Below are positions 23,209 through 35,338 of a stretch of 64,000 bases of DNA, piece by piece; position 1 is the stretch's first letter, and every line of letters begins with the position of its first letter. Source of the DNA: Purpureocillium takamizusanense (lineage: Eukaryota; Ascomycota; Sordariomycetes; Hypocreales; Ophiocordycipitaceae); NCBI RefSeq assembly GCF_022605165.1, contig NC_063068.1, forward strand, positions 310,001 through 374,000, written 5' to 3'. The notes beneath the pieces were generated by a model. It did no database searches, had not been told where the DNA came from, and saw nothing but the letters and a program-made list of their open reading frames with translations. The position numbers and the translations under genes were made by a program.

Positions 23209-23862
23209 GTTGATTTGCTTTGCAGTACGTAGTATGATATGGATAAGTATTCACATGAGCGAGATTGAAGCAAAGAAGGGGTTGACGCGTCAAAATTAAG
23301 CCTACGCCACCGACACCCATCAAGCCACCGTACAAACACCCATGCAAAGAAAGGGCAATCTATCTTTTGCCAAGTTTTAGTTCGCTCCGACGCCTCCGAC
23401 GGCACGGCGTGTCTGATGCCCCGACCGACTGATGGGTTTCCCTCTCGACCATTGTAGTCCTAGTAGGATCATTTAATGCGGAGTACACGATTTGTTCAGT
23501 AGCAGAAGGATTCGTCTGCAGCGCCCTGTCGTCGCCAACTAGATTAGATGGCACGGTCGCGAGGCCGTTTTGAGTTGACGGCAAAGCTCCGTTCAGGTAA
23601 GGAATTTGGTCGGTCGTCCAGAACTTGCCGCCAAGATGCCCTTCCTTCCATCATTGTAACCTCTTACTCACAAGCATTCCACCCCAATGGAGGCACACTG
23701 CGCTTCAGGGCGCCTTTTCCGTTCGTAATTCGACTTCATTACTGCGATCGCCGAGAGCCTCGTTCGTGCAACCGCATTGAAATCTTCTCTGGCTGCTTTG
23801 CTGCTGTGGCAGCTGGTCAATACTCGCAGCATGGGTCGAAATCCGTCCCTGAAACGCATTGC
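23209..23862. other. Intergenic, no gene seen
   Basis: Lies between the 5' end of the acetyltransferase gene and the 3' end of the membrane-protein gene. Only short open frames without motifs are present. Confidence 0.5.
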
Positions 23863-25054
23863 TTAATCCACTTTCGTCGCTGTCCTACCAGTTCGAAGAA
23901 TGCGCTCTCTTGTGTACCATCCTAGTAACAAGGCACTTCCAGGCCCGCAAATTGCGGTCGACACAACGGCAACAGTCCCAATCCGTGCCCATGATAGGCG
24001 CGTCCGGCCGGCGGCTTTCAAGTCCTGGTATTGGTACCCAAGCCAACAATACACTGCGCCGAAGGAGCAGACGTAGTCGTATTGCACGATCGTACGAAGG
24101 GCTACCATTCCGTCCTGGGGATTCCGAAGGAGGTATTTGGGTACGAGCGCTTCCAAGAGGGGAGCATCAGCGTTGAGGGCCGCGTACCAGTGTGTTAGTG
24201 TACCGACTGCTGCGAATGTTCCCACGGAGATGCGTAGGTAGTCGGTAGACCGGGTCGACGGCAGTAGAAAGCCCGCGAGGCCCGATCTAGCAAGCAGCAG
24301 GAGCAGCAACGAGCCCCAAACACCATAGAGTTGCCATATCCAATTCCACCAGTGTCTGTCTTCCAGAGATGTAGACCAATATGATCCAAAATGGGGCAGG
24401 TAGTAGGCGAGGAAAACCGTGGGGAGGACGGCAGCAACGACGGCAGGGTCGAGGCGCCCGATATCGGGTGAGTCAAGAAGTTGGTTCAGCGGTGCCAACA
24501 CAGACAGCGCGAAGTAGTATATGGGTCCCAGTAGGCCGACGGGGATAATCTGTGCGAAGAATGTTAGGAGTATGGGGCTTAAAGCCGGCAACAAACGTTA
24601 GCAAACGACTGGATCGCGTAGTAGTATTCGAGACCACATTATCCGGGAACACGTACTAGCGGAAGACGGTCGCGCGGTACATGCCGCGAGACGATTCAAG
24701 CAGTAAGATGGCGTATATCCCAGCAAAGTCCGTGAGGAAAACCAGGGACTGCCAGTAGGCGCTCGAATCAACTCCAAATTGGAGAAGAGCAAAGGCCGCC
24801 GTGATGGGACTAAACAACTCGTCGATGAGTGTCACGCCATAGAACCGCCTCGTCAAGGCAGCGCTGGCGTCCCTAAACTCGAATCGCGAGCGCTCATGCA
24901 TGCGCTCAATGAGGGGCCCGGACGTTTCGGCCATCAACACTGCTCTAGCCATGAGCAGCGCCAACGCCACGATGGGCAACGCGCGAATTGCTCTGTTGGT
25001 CCTCGACGGAGCCTTTGCCCCTGAGCGGCGAGTAATGATGACCGTAGCAGGCAT
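23863..25054 (-). CDS. Multi-pass membrane protein (unassigned fungal family)
   Basis: Exons 25054-24657 and 24577-23863 give 370 residues. The 79-nt intron (gtacgt, gctaac, ttaag) bridges MYRATVFRY and PILLTFFAQIIPVG. About eight hydrophobic segments span the whole length (for example VALALLMARAVLMA, LVFLTDFAGIYAILLL, WQLYGVWGSLLLLLLA, TVAVVSTAICGPGSALLLGW). The ending GPG...GWYTRERIL and the overall layout recall integral membrane proteins found in some fungal terpenoid clusters (AtmA/PaxA-like), but I cannot confirm this. No terpene synthase, prenyltransferase or P450 lies beside it, so it appears to be an orphan. Transport or enzyme activity is unknown. Confidence 0.7.
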
Positions 25055-26864
25055 GATTGACGGCTGTAGTTTGAGACAGCGCTCGACGACGTGGGCATGG
25101 ACTTCGTGAGCCTTTCGACGCCTTCAAAGAATGAAGCCCAGTTCGAGACTCGCTCGTGAGCGTGTCGCAACGCGCGGCGAGTTTTGCGAGCGGGGACACA
25201 AAGTCCGGGGTCCGTCTGACATGCCTCCACTCTGGTCCATGCCACCGTGAAAGAGTGGCGAGACCATGACAGCTTGGCAACCTCTAACGCCCATTCCCCC
25301 CCCCAAGTGGTGGATATCAGGTATGCATGAACTTGTCTTTATGTGTTTAGCTGACGCGGAGAGTAATTGTCTCTCCGCCTCAGAGCGGGCAAAAGAGTCG
25401 AAGCTTGGCGAAGAAAGAAAGCACGCAGTGACAACCCACTGGGCGAACAATCGACACACACTGCAGCTTGCAGCCAATGGCGGGGAAGAACCCTGCCGTG
25501 CCGCGCGCCATGCCGGCTGTTCATTGCTTCATTCCGACAGGACGCGACCCGGCGGGTGCTGGGCTCCGTCCAGAGGGTGGGTGGTGGCCCCTTGCCTTGC
25601 CGGCCCCGTGGGGCGCAACAACCAAAGCCACTCGGCACGCGACTACCTTTCCGTGTGGCTGGTCCTATTACCGTACTTCAACACGACGAGGATAGCTTCA
25701 TGTTATAAAGTGCCAAGTTTATGCCAACATCTCTTGACATGCTCACTCACATCAAATGGCAACCCGCAAGTGAGACAGCCGCGAGGGCGATACGCGTTCG
25801 AGGTGGTAATGGTAGCTTAAGCTTGTTCTTGGTAAATGCGACGTGTGGTTGCAGCGGCAATGTCTTACATTTAGGCTCTTGCACGGCCTAGCCGTCCGCC
25901 CTTGTTTACACAGTTACCCGCTCCAGTCCTCTTAACGTCACGATGCCAACCCCTACCATCCGTGCGCATCTTCTCCTCAACGGGCAAGTCAACCCTCTTT
26001 GAGCCTCAGTCCACGGGAGCCAACGCAGTCTTGGCAAGATGACCGGCTGCCTTGGACCCCGGAGGCAAGAGCAAGTCTCGTGGGTGCTCTCAGCATGAAT
26101 GACCTGATCATATGGGCGCCAAATCCAGCGTCTCCACGCAGCGTGACGATCGATTAAGCACCAAGAGCAACCCCACCCCGCCCACGCGACTTTAGCTTTG
26201 CATGCTAGATCTTGACGGAGTAGGGTTGCGGCCGATGGGGATAGCGTCGCGCGCTCGGCCGGCCTTCTCCCTTGTCATAATACCGGGGGGACGTACTGCA
26301 GTAGTATAACAGTCGCATGAATCACACTACCCCAAGACAATTCTAGCCTCATGCACCCCTGGAGCCTTGTGCAGGCACCAAAGGGGCAACGGCATATGCG
26401 GTCCAATCGGCGTTGCTTGCCCGCACAGTTTTGTCATCCGCGATGCCTGCAAAGGATGTCATGGCAAGAGTTGTTCCTTGGACGCGTGACGTTGGACAAT
26501 GGGCCTTGCAGGCATAGTCCAGGACACGACCGCCGACATGACACCGGCATGCTAGGCGTGGTGTCTCACTGATCGACAATGTTTGATGACACTGTCTTCA
26601 GACTACGCCGAACCAGATCGTAAGGAACCCCTTGTCGCCAAGGAAGAGGGGCTCGGTCATGCGAGGGAGAAACACGACAAACGCGTACGTATTTAAGACA
26701 GAGCCGTGGCTCGTAGTTGTTGTTGAGTGTTTGCAGATCTCAGGCGATAGAGCTCCATCATCCAGCGTCGGGGTGTCAAAGTCGCGCGCGCACGAATTGA
26801 ACGAAGAAGGTGATTTGCTTCTTTGCGTCTTTGCACTTTGTTGTTTCCATTGAAGCCCTTCACG
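25055..26864. other. 1.8 kb intergenic region upstream of GH2 gene
   Basis: Divergent promoter region between the membrane-protein gene and the GH2 gene. Open frames on both strands lack domains and look non-coding. A tract ACCGGGGGG lies at 26282-26290, about 575 bp before the GH2 start. Confidence 0.5.
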
Positions 26865-29084
26865 ATGCGTCTCACTTCTGCGCCTGCCTGGGTGGCTGCG
26901 GTGTTGCTCAGTTCTTTGGCAACAGCATCCACGGCCTCCAACGTCAAGCGCGCCCCGGTGCCTTACAAGGTTCAGACGCCGCCTCTGGACACGGATTGGA
27001 CCTATGAGGTCGGCACCGATCCCTGGCCCGAGCATCCTCGCCCGCAATTGCGGCGCGATAACTGGCAAAGCTTGAACGGCATTTGGACTTTCCGAAACGC
27101 CGGTGGCGACGATGCCAGCGACCCTCCGAGCGGACCTCTGGACCGCGAGACCATGATTCCCTCATGCATTGAGAGTGGTCTTTCTGGACTCCAGGAGCTC
27201 AACGTCACAAATATGTGGTTCGCGAGAGACTTCAAGGTCCCCCGCTCCTGGGGCGGAAAGTCGATCGTTCTCAACTTCGAGGCCGTCGATTACCAGGCGA
27301 CCGTGTTCGTCAATGGCGTCAAAGTCGGCACCAACACCGGCGGATATTTCCGCTTCAGCATCGATGTGACTGAAAATGTCAAGGTCGGCCAGAGCAATAA
27401 GCTGTATGTCCTGATCTCTTGAACTTCAAGAAGGGTCCGCATAGTAACCGACTGACGCATTCGCAGTGTCGTCTATGTCTTTGATCCTACCGACGCGGAC
27501 ATCATCCCGGTAGGCAAGCAGACCAAGAACCCCAGCCACATCTGGTACCGGCCGTGCTCGGGCATCTGGCAGACCGTGTGGATGGAGGGCGTCGCCTCAA
27601 ACCATGTGACCCAGCTGGACGTTGCTGCCGATATGCATGGTCAAGGTAGGATGGGCTCTGGCTCTCGACGAATGAAGGAAGATGCAATCGCTAATGCCGC
27701 GCTTCAGTCACTGCTTGTGCTCACACTTCCCAGAAGGGGAATGCAAAGGTCAAGTTCGACGTCATTGACAGCCGGGGCAGAGTTGTCGCGACAAAGTCGG
27801 GTTCAGCCAACACCGAGGTCAAATTCCGTGTCGAGTCCCCTAAGCTGTGGTCTCCTGCATCGCCCAACCTGTACAATGTCACCGTGACCATGGGTGATGA
27901 TAAGGTCCACAGTTATACAGGCTTCCGCAGCATCACCACCGGGGTCGTGGAGGGTGTCCAGCGCCCGCTGCTCAACGGCAAGTTCAACTTCCTTTTCGGC
28001 ACTTTGGACCAGGGCTTCTGGCCCGACGGCCTTTACACGCCACCCAGCCGCGAGGCCATGATCTACGATCTCAAGATGCTCAAGAGCCTGGGCTTCAACA
28101 TGCTCCGCAAGCACATCAAGGTGGAGCCGGACCTGTTCTACCAGGCTTGTGACGAAATTGGCTTGATGGTCCTCCAAGACATGCCCAGCCTGCCCGCCGA
28201 TGGTAACAGACCCCCAAATGATGCTCAGCAGGCAGAATTCCAACGCCAGCTCGAGATTCTCATCAATGAGCACAAGAGCTACACATCTATTGTTACCTGG
28301 GTAGGTCGTATAGCATTGAGCCAAATGTGGGCCGAAACTTGTCTAACGACTCAACGCAGGTCATCTACAACGAAGGCTGGGGCCAGCTGAGGACTCAGCC
28401 CTTTCCGGAGGAGAAGCTGACTGAGATTGTCCGCGAAATTGATCCCACGAGGCTCATCAACTCGGTGACGGGATGGAACGACCACGGTTTTGGCGATTTC
28501 TCGGTAAGCCCTCGTTCAGCCGCGAAGTCCCCAATCAATTGGTAGTGAGACTGACAGTGGACACCACCAATCTAATATACAGGACAACCATCATTATGCC
28601 AACCCTCAGTGCGGCACGCCGTTCTATTCTCTGGCGTCCTCGCCCTACGACCCCAAGCGAATTGGCTTCCAGGGCGAGTTCGGTGGCATCGGACACAATG
28701 TGTCATCTGAGCAGTATGTATTTCCTGTCATCGCCATACAATTTGCGTCAAAATTTGTGCAAGTGTGACAGGAGCTGATCAAAGCCGCCCCTTCATAGCC
28801 TCTGGAAGGTCGACCAAGCTGTCAACAGCATCAACCAGACCTACGAGATCAACGAAGATCTCAACGCATACAACTATCGCGCAGGAGTTCTCTTCAGAGA
28901 ATTTCGAGAGCAAGTGGAGCGATACGCGTGCAGCGGTGGTGTTTGGACCCAGACAACTGACGTTGAAGGAGAGGTCAATGGCTTATACACTTACGACCGA
29001 CGCGTGCTTCGGCCCGACGCGGTACAGTGGAAGTCCGATATCCAGGCTCTGTACAAAGCAGCTCGGGGTAGAGGCGGGGTTTAG
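26865..29084 (+). CDS. Secreted glycoside hydrolase family 2 enzyme
   Basis: Exons 26865-27403, 27467-27645, 27708-28300, 28360-28503, 28583-28713 and 28799-29084 give 623 residues. An N-terminal signal peptide (APAWVAAVLLSSLATASTAS) indicates secretion. The sugar-binding jelly-roll (NWQSLNGIWTF, DYQATVFVNGVKVG), an immunoglobulin-like domain and the TIM barrel follow in the usual GH2 order. The likely acid/base is E442 in VIYNEGWGQ and the nucleophile E517 in FQGEFGG. GH2 includes beta-galactosidases, beta-glucuronidases and beta-mannosidases; the specificity cannot be read here. With a GH88 enzyme and sugar porter in the same locus, removal of beta-linked sugars from an acidic polysaccharide is plausible. 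Confidence 0.88.
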
Positions 29085-30049
29085 CTGGTACGCTGGCAAA
29101 CCCAATTGTTTGCTTCAGGCCCTCCCGTTGCGTCATGCATATGGACACACCTTTATTAGCTACATGTACATACTTGCGACCCTTAGCTATACATATAGCC
29201 TTCAATGCAGAGACATGATCTACCGATCCTTGATAACGAACGTAGTTAGTATTAATTCACGGCACAGAGGCCACCAGCTAACTCTCCGCACATCAGAAAC
29301 GTTTCAACAACGAATCGTGTTTCACGCGTACAGGGTAAGCCGTGAAGGCTTGGTGTGTTCGTGGTGAAGTCGTGGTGACACTAACAAACATAACAAATCA
29401 ATGCGGGTCTCGATGCGACCAAATTTTCTGACACACCACGTGCACTTGATTCTCAACGAACGGGGAGCCGACACCCCACGATCCTTCTGCGGGAAACACT
29501 GGCGACTGCACGTGGGCGGCGTCCAGGCGATATGGACTTCCCCATGGGGACCGTGATGCTAGTTGGGGTGTGCCGCAACACCAAACGAAGCCGTAGCGAC
29601 CCCCCCCAGTCCCCGACTCCCCGCGCAGGGCGGAGGCCGGCCCGGTGGCGTTCCGTACGCCGGCGACGAGGGGAGTGTGTGAGCCGATCGCGGGGTTTTG
29701 GGGAACGAGAGCTTCCCCACAGCATGGGGTCACGTTGCACTTGGCGGGGAGCCGACTAGGGTCCTTCTTCTGCGACTCGTATACTGTACGCGCCGTCAGT
29801 GGTTCGCTGATGGGCCCGCGGGTCGCGGCAGGCACCAGCAGGCGATAGTTGGGGTTTGCGGCGAGGCGACTCCGCTGGTTCGAGTCAACGGCGCTGGGGT
29901 CAAATCGGTACGGGACCGTGGTGGCACGATGATGTTGAGGAGCTCAGTCGAAGACCCTGCATCTCACAACGCTCGGCAAGAGTCGTTTTTGACACTCGAC
30001 ATTGTCCGTGCCTGTGCTCGGAGACAAGCCGTGCGACTGACGTGACGCA
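29085..30049. other. Intergenic between GH2 and regulator genes
   Basis: 3' flank of the GH2 gene and promoter of the Zn2Cys6 gene. Short direct words such as 'cggggagccgac' occur twice (near 29460 and 29745). No gene was recognised. Confidence 0.45.
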
Positions 30050-32829
30050 ATGGGCTCAAACATCGAAGCGGAGCTTGTTGATGGAGAATACGAACAGGAC
30101 GACGCATTCGGATCCCAGAATCGCGCCGATGGCCCAGGGAGCGAGGAAACACCAGCGTTTGTGTCCTTCCACGTGGGCGTCGCAGCAAAAGCCCTGTCTA
30201 ACGGCAATCTAATCGTTTTGTTCTTGTTTGCAATAGATGCCAGTCCTGTCGCAAAAAGAAGTCAAAATGCTCCAGGCAACAGCCGTGCTCACAATGCGTC
30301 AAGTCCGGTAAGAATAGCAAGTGACGGATCCAACCTGGCGCCCGAATTCGTCTCGCTCACAGACCCATACAGGTGTCGAGTGCACATACGAGGACAAACG
30401 CCTCAAGGGCGGCATCAAGACTGGTGTAGTGGAGCGCCTCAACCAGCGGATAGACGCGCTGGAGAGCATGTTCCTCGGCCAAGGCATCTTGATGCAGCAG
30501 TTCATGGACGCCGGTCGGAGTCGTGTCGGGCCACCGACTTCCCCCGGCCGGTCGAACAGCGAGGGGGAACACCCGACGATACTGCGCATGCACACGGACC
30601 GCTTGAAACAAGCGCTGCAGTCGGCGGCGGCAAATGCGGATTCAGATCACGACGGCCAAGGGGGCGGTCGACTCCCCGAGCTTGGAACAAAGCGGAAGCG
30701 AAGCTTCGAAGCGTACGCAGCGCCGAAGCGTATCCACACAACGTCGACGGAGGATTTGTGCTCTCTGAACCCGCTTCCGAAGCAGGTTGATGACACCCTG
30801 ACGACGTACTTCAAAGTGGTGCATCCATGGCTGCCGGTCCTTCATCCGTCGACGTTCCTTCGGCGAGCGCGTGACCCGAACCGGTCCGATGGCGTCACCC
30901 TCATCATCCGCGCTATAGTCGCCGTAGCTGCCAAGCACGTGGTCAAGACCGACGCGGAGGAAGTGAGTGATCTGAGCGAATACGCTGAAGTCTGTCGCCA
31001 AGGGGTGACCTCTACAGCGACAGAGGCAAACTCGATTGAGGCTGTTCAGGCCTTGCTGCTCATCACGTTCGACACTGTACGAAGTTCATCATCATCACGA
31101 CCAGTCTGACGAGATGTTGTAGCTAACTGTTGCTCCAGCTTGGAAGTGGAAGGAGTTCGTCGCCGTGGTCTCTCATTTCTCTCGTCACGCGCAAGGTCGA
31201 GGACCTGCAGCTCAATGCTGAAGACTCGGCGAGAGGAGACTCCTTTGCGGAGTTCTTCATGACGAGCCCCCCTGTACTACAGCCAGCAACTACGTGGCTT
31301 GAGACCGAAGAGCGGAGGAGAGTGTTCTGGGCGGCTTTTTTGATGGATCGCTTCTGCAGCATCATGACGAGGTACGACTCTGTATACCCGACTGAAACCT
31401 CATGCAGGTGATCTAACGAGAGTCGTTACAAGCACCGCTCCGGCAATATCCAGCAAAAGCATTCGAAGACGCCTGCCATGTGACGGGTGCATGTGGGAGT
31501 CCGATCAATGCGTTGAGACCTCGTATTTCAAGCTGGACGACCAGCCGCAGGTGGAGGATAGCGCGGCACCGGAAGAGACATCGCCATTCCCGCCCCCGTA
31601 TGCGACAAAAGAAGGACCAAACGGTGTTGGTGGTCTTGCATATACCATCGAAGCGACCGAGTCCTTGTCTCTCATCACCAAGTTTAATCTGCGTCACTCG
31701 TTGGAGCACGGGGATGCCAATCGACTGTCGGCATGGTTGACCCGCTTCCGCCAACTCGACTCGCGTCTGCTGCAGTATGTCATCCCTCCACAAAGCCGCC
31801 CTTGAAAGGAGACTATTTCGCAGAACTGACTGCTCGCGTAGATGGGAACTGTGTTTGACGCACCGATGGCGGGATGTCCGAGTCGTAAACGGCTACATCG
31901 ATCCGAATCTGACGTTGGCACACATGACGCACAACGCCGCCATCATCATGCTGCATCGTAGACTCGCTCACCCCCCGCCGCAGTCCAAGGCATGGCTTTC
32001 GGGGCTCGTCTCGGCAGCGTCAAAGGAGGCATGTGTCATGGCGGCGATGAAGATTGACAAGATCTCGCGACGATATCTAGCTGTGAGTGAGGGAATAGCT
32101 CCTCATCAATTTACCTTTTGCCTGTTTGTCGCCGGGCAAGTATTACTAGGTATGTTCAGCGAGAGGTTCACGCCCTGTTGGCTGGCGATTGAGGCAGAGC
32201 GACTAACATGGACCACTACAGCGCAAGCGTCCTACTACGCCGTACGACCTCCTGATGAAGTCAGCTCTATCATTTCGTCCTTGAATGAAGTATCTCGACG
32301 CCTGTCGGCCGACTCTCAAGCTAATAACATCTGTCCGGAGAGCCCGGCGACGAAGCTCGCCAGAGCGCTTGCCGAACAAAGAGACCGAGACCTCCCGTCA
32401 TACCAAGCCGAGCCGTCGGCATCGAGGCCGCCGCAGCAAACACCATTCCCCGACTTCTACAACATATCAAGCGCAGCCGATATCCCAAGTGTGCTGCAAC
32501 ACTGTGCGACGTCCCCATCCAGCGGCATTAGCCCGGGTGGGATCGCGTCCTTTGGCGCCGATAGTATCAACGCGCTTGGCGAGAATGTTGTCGACTTTGC
32601 GCAGTCATTGCTGCCGGCTTCTCGTACCGGTGGCTGGCCGATGACCGTGGCTGCAAGTGGTCGCTCAGCGGCCGCTGAGGGAACAGAGATGGTTGTCGGC
32701 TCCGGGGCCAAAGATTTCGACTTTTTCGCCGAGCTGAGGAGACTTGAAAGCCGGGCAAAAGAATACGACAAGCGACCTAATCGAGATGGTGAAGTGGCTC
32801 AGCGTAAAGGGGCGCAGGACTCTAGCTGA
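30050..32829 (+). CDS. Zn2Cys6 transcription factor of the carbohydrate locus
   Basis: Exons 30050-30156, 30237-30307, 30373-31076, 31139-31371, 31433-31774, 31842-32149 and 32222-32829 give 790 residues. The binuclear zinc cluster starts at residue 37 (CQSCRKKKSKC, then PCSQCVKSGVECTY), with spacing C-x2-C-x6-C-x5-C-x2-C-x6-C. A short coiled segment (VVERLNQRIDALESMFLG) follows for dimerisation. The fungal-specific regulatory domain runs from about 235 (TYFKVVHPWLPVLHPSTF) through ITFDTLGSGRSSSPWSLISL and RRRVFWAAFLMDRF. It lies inside the carbohydrate-active gene group, so it is the natural candidate for local inducer-dependent control; its inducer is unknown. The N-terminal exon is inferred from donor gtttgt and a CTAAC branch. 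Confidence 0.88.
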
Positions 32830-32955
32830 AGTATGCTCTGGTCGTGCCGAAATTCTTCACGAAGTCATGCCTGAATTTACGAACTTCTGGATTCCTGAAA
32901 ATGGACATGGACGAACACGCAAACGCTTTATCTAGCCCCATTGACGCTGCAATAC

Positions 32956-34401
32956 TTAGATGCCCGGCCCCTCATAGGCACCGCGATTGGGCTTCTCTGT
33001 TGCCGAGACGGCGTTCCCATAATAGTCCCTTCCACCATTATCGGCAACGATAGCGCCATTGTGCAAGGCCGGTGACGTCTTCTTGAGTTGGTAGCCGCCG
33101 ACTGAATCCAGGGTGTTGCCTCCCTTGCCTGGGTCAACAAAGAATGGGTTTCCGGCGATGCCATTGTTGGTTGGACGGGCGACATCTTGGAAGACATTCC
33201 ACTCCCAGCTTATCCCACCGCGTGTGGGCAGCGTCGATTTGCTGTTGCCGACAAAGATGTTGTTTGTAAAGTGCGTCGTCGGGGGCACTTCAATCTCAAA
33301 GTCTTTATCCGCGCAATACATGACATTCTGGTAGAAGTAGAGCGTGGGCTTATCGCCGTTGCTGATCATGCGGCAATCGTTCTCGAAGATGTTATACCGC
33401 ACGATCTGGTCCGCGCCGCCAGACGTGCCGCAGCCGTCGCAGTTTAGGAACGCGCCGCCGGCATTATCGCGACTGTAGTTATACTCGACAGTGCAGTTTC
33501 CGGTATTGCCCCAGTCGCAATCGAAAGCCTCGCTATCGTATAGAGACATGATGCTGCCGTAGACGACGTTGTGCGAGATGACGGGATTATGATCGCCTAG
33601 AACCCACATCCCCGCGAAATTACCACCAGTCCATGGATAGGCTCCGGTGCCGAGGTTGCTGGCTGTATTATAGTCGATGAGAGGCTCGTTACCGTAGGAG
33701 ATTAAGATTCCGTCGCCGCCGCAAGCGTTAATGTTGTTCTTGGTGACGTGAGGCTTCTGGCCCAAGTTTGTCGCCTCGCCCACTCGCACCTTGATGCCAC
33801 CGCCTCCACAATCGTGGACATCGTTATTCTGGACCAGTACGCCATCGTAGCGGCTGCCTTTGTTGGCTACGTCCACGAGGATGCCGGCAGAGAGAATGAA
33901 ATCCGCAGAGTGCGTGGCTTTGTTCGTTTGGCCCGCGACATTGTAGACCGTATTGCCATCAATGGTTATGCCCGTGTGTGTCTTGCCGTCACTAGACGTG
34001 GCGTGAATGCCTTGCCTGGCGGCGAGGGCAGAGGCCGGGTTGGTGACGGAGAGCTTGGAAATAGTCCAGTAATCCTGGTTGGTCAGCGTGACTGCGGCAG
34101 CAGCCCCGTTGCCATCAATGATGGGGTTGCTTCCGGAGCCGTAGCTGGTGAGTTTGATCGAGGCCGACGCTGTGCCGCTGCCTTTGGGCGACAGAACCCC
34201 CTTACATGTCGTACCGGCCTTGATCGAAATCACGTCGCCCGCCGCGAACGTTGGCGAGTTCACCTGCGCGAGACTGTTCCATGGACTACTTTGTGTCCCG
34301 GAACCGGCTGATGATTGCGAGCAATCCACGTAGTAGTTTGTTGCCAACGCCGGGCTGCTCCATGCGGCGACGGCGATTAAGGTTCTGCTGATTGGAGCCA
34401 T
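32956..34401 (-). CDS. Secreted right-handed parallel beta-helix protein
   Basis: A single-exon 481-residue protein. A signal peptide (TLIAVAAWSSPALATNYYVD) suggests export. The sequence then shows many beta-helix rungs: DYWTISKLSVTNPASA, GITIDGNTVYNVAG, GVLVQNNDVHDCGGGGIKVR, HVTKNNINACGGDGILISYG, NPVISHNVVYGS. Several Asn ladders and DCGGGG/ACGGDG turns are typical of polysaccharide lyases and GH28-like enzymes. The opening YYVDCSQSSAGSGTQSSPWN is common to Pel-type 'DUF1565-like' helices. I cannot assign a CAZy family or catalytic residues. In this locus it is the best candidate for the extracellular depolymerising enzyme, but that is inference. Confidence 0.78.
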   Translation of the reverse strand: MAPISRTLIAVAAWSSPALATNYYVDCSQSSAGSGTQSSPWNSLAQVNSPTFAAGDVISIKAGTTCKGVLSPKGSGTASASIKLTSYGSGSNPIIDGNGAAAAVTLTNQDYWTISKLSVTNPASALAARQGIHATSSDGKTHTGITIDGNTVYNVAGQTNKATHSADFILSAGILVDVANKGSRYDGVLVQNNDVHDCGGGGIKVRVGEATNLGQKPHVTKNNINACGGDGILISYGNEPLIDYNTASNLGTGAYPWTGGNFAGMWVLGDHNPVISHNVVYGSIMSLYDSEAFDCDWGNTGNCTVEYNYSRDNAGGAFLNCDGCGTSGGADQIVRYNIFENDCRMISNGDKPTLYFYQNVMYCADKDFEIEVPPTTHFTNNIFVGNSKSTLPTRGGISWEWNVFQDVARPTNNGIAGNPFFVDPGKGGNTLDSVGGYQLKKTSPALHNGAIVADNGGRDYYGNAVSATEKPNRGAYEGPGI

Positions 34402-35338
34402 GGTCGAGTTGCTTGTTGAAAGGCAAACCGCTCAAAACACAAGGCTTCGTTCCTGATTGTCAACCTCAATTATGGAATGAGAGTTATGTACGGTCACAAA
34501 TGTGAGCCAGAAGAAGCCTGGCGGGGAGACTGCCGACTCTTCGTTTTTACGATTCTGTAGTCAAGCTTTTATAGCACGACAGATCAAGGTCATGGTTAGA
34601 ACTACGGTTCCTGCAACAAGCCACCGGGGGGCACTTGTAGTGGCCAGCGGGCATGACCGGGACCCCGGCCACGAAAGGCTTTAGTTGATAACCGGCTGCG
34701 CTTGTTGACTGGTGCACCGAAGCGACCATGCTTTGCGGAGTCGATGACCGAGACCATGCCGACGTTCTCGTGCGTTGCCATCGTGTCAATCGCCCGGGAG
34801 CAGGTCATTGGAACATGGCCTGACGGCAAGTGAGCCGATTACCCCACAAACCCCTCGCCGGGGCTGCGACCGCACCGCTGCCGCCCCCATCACCAATGCC
34901 CCATGACGCCGACAGCCGTCCGGACGCGCGGACAGCTACGGTGGTTTTGTTTGTGGGCCACGGTAGCCGTCCAGTGGCAGCCCAGACGCCCACCTCCAAC
35001 AGCTGAGATCTAGATGGATGCCTCTCGTGGTATTTGGGGAATTGAGACTGGGGCCGAAGAAAAGGCCTGCTTGGATGCCCACTCAGTTGCACTCAGCAAC
35101 ATTTGCCCTAGTGAAGATTTCGGTGCTGTCAGGGAGACGCACCAGAAACGCTCGTTGAACCCGGGCGTCCGGGCGTCTTGAACTACATATGTCGTGAATC
35201 AGGGGTATTGTCTGCATACACGACGTGTAGACAGTGGCCCCGTGCTCGCATGAAGAATGCAGCGGATCGCTCCTGTCACGTTGTCTGGCTGTAGGACAAG
35301 GATATAGATTAAAAGTACAACTAAATGACCTGCCTAGA
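34402..35338. other. Intergenic upstream of the beta-helix gene
   Basis: Promoter of the minus-strand beta-helix gene plus the 3' flank of the DUF2264 gene. It contains ACCGGGGGG at 34623-34631, the same 9-mer as in the GH2 promoter. No gene seen. Confidence 0.45.

Noticed and set aside
30050..30790. Unspliced 246-codon frame at the start of the regulator gene
   Set aside because: Only the first 35 codons are used; splicing at 30157-30236 and 30308-30372 is needed to build the six-cysteine zinc cluster.
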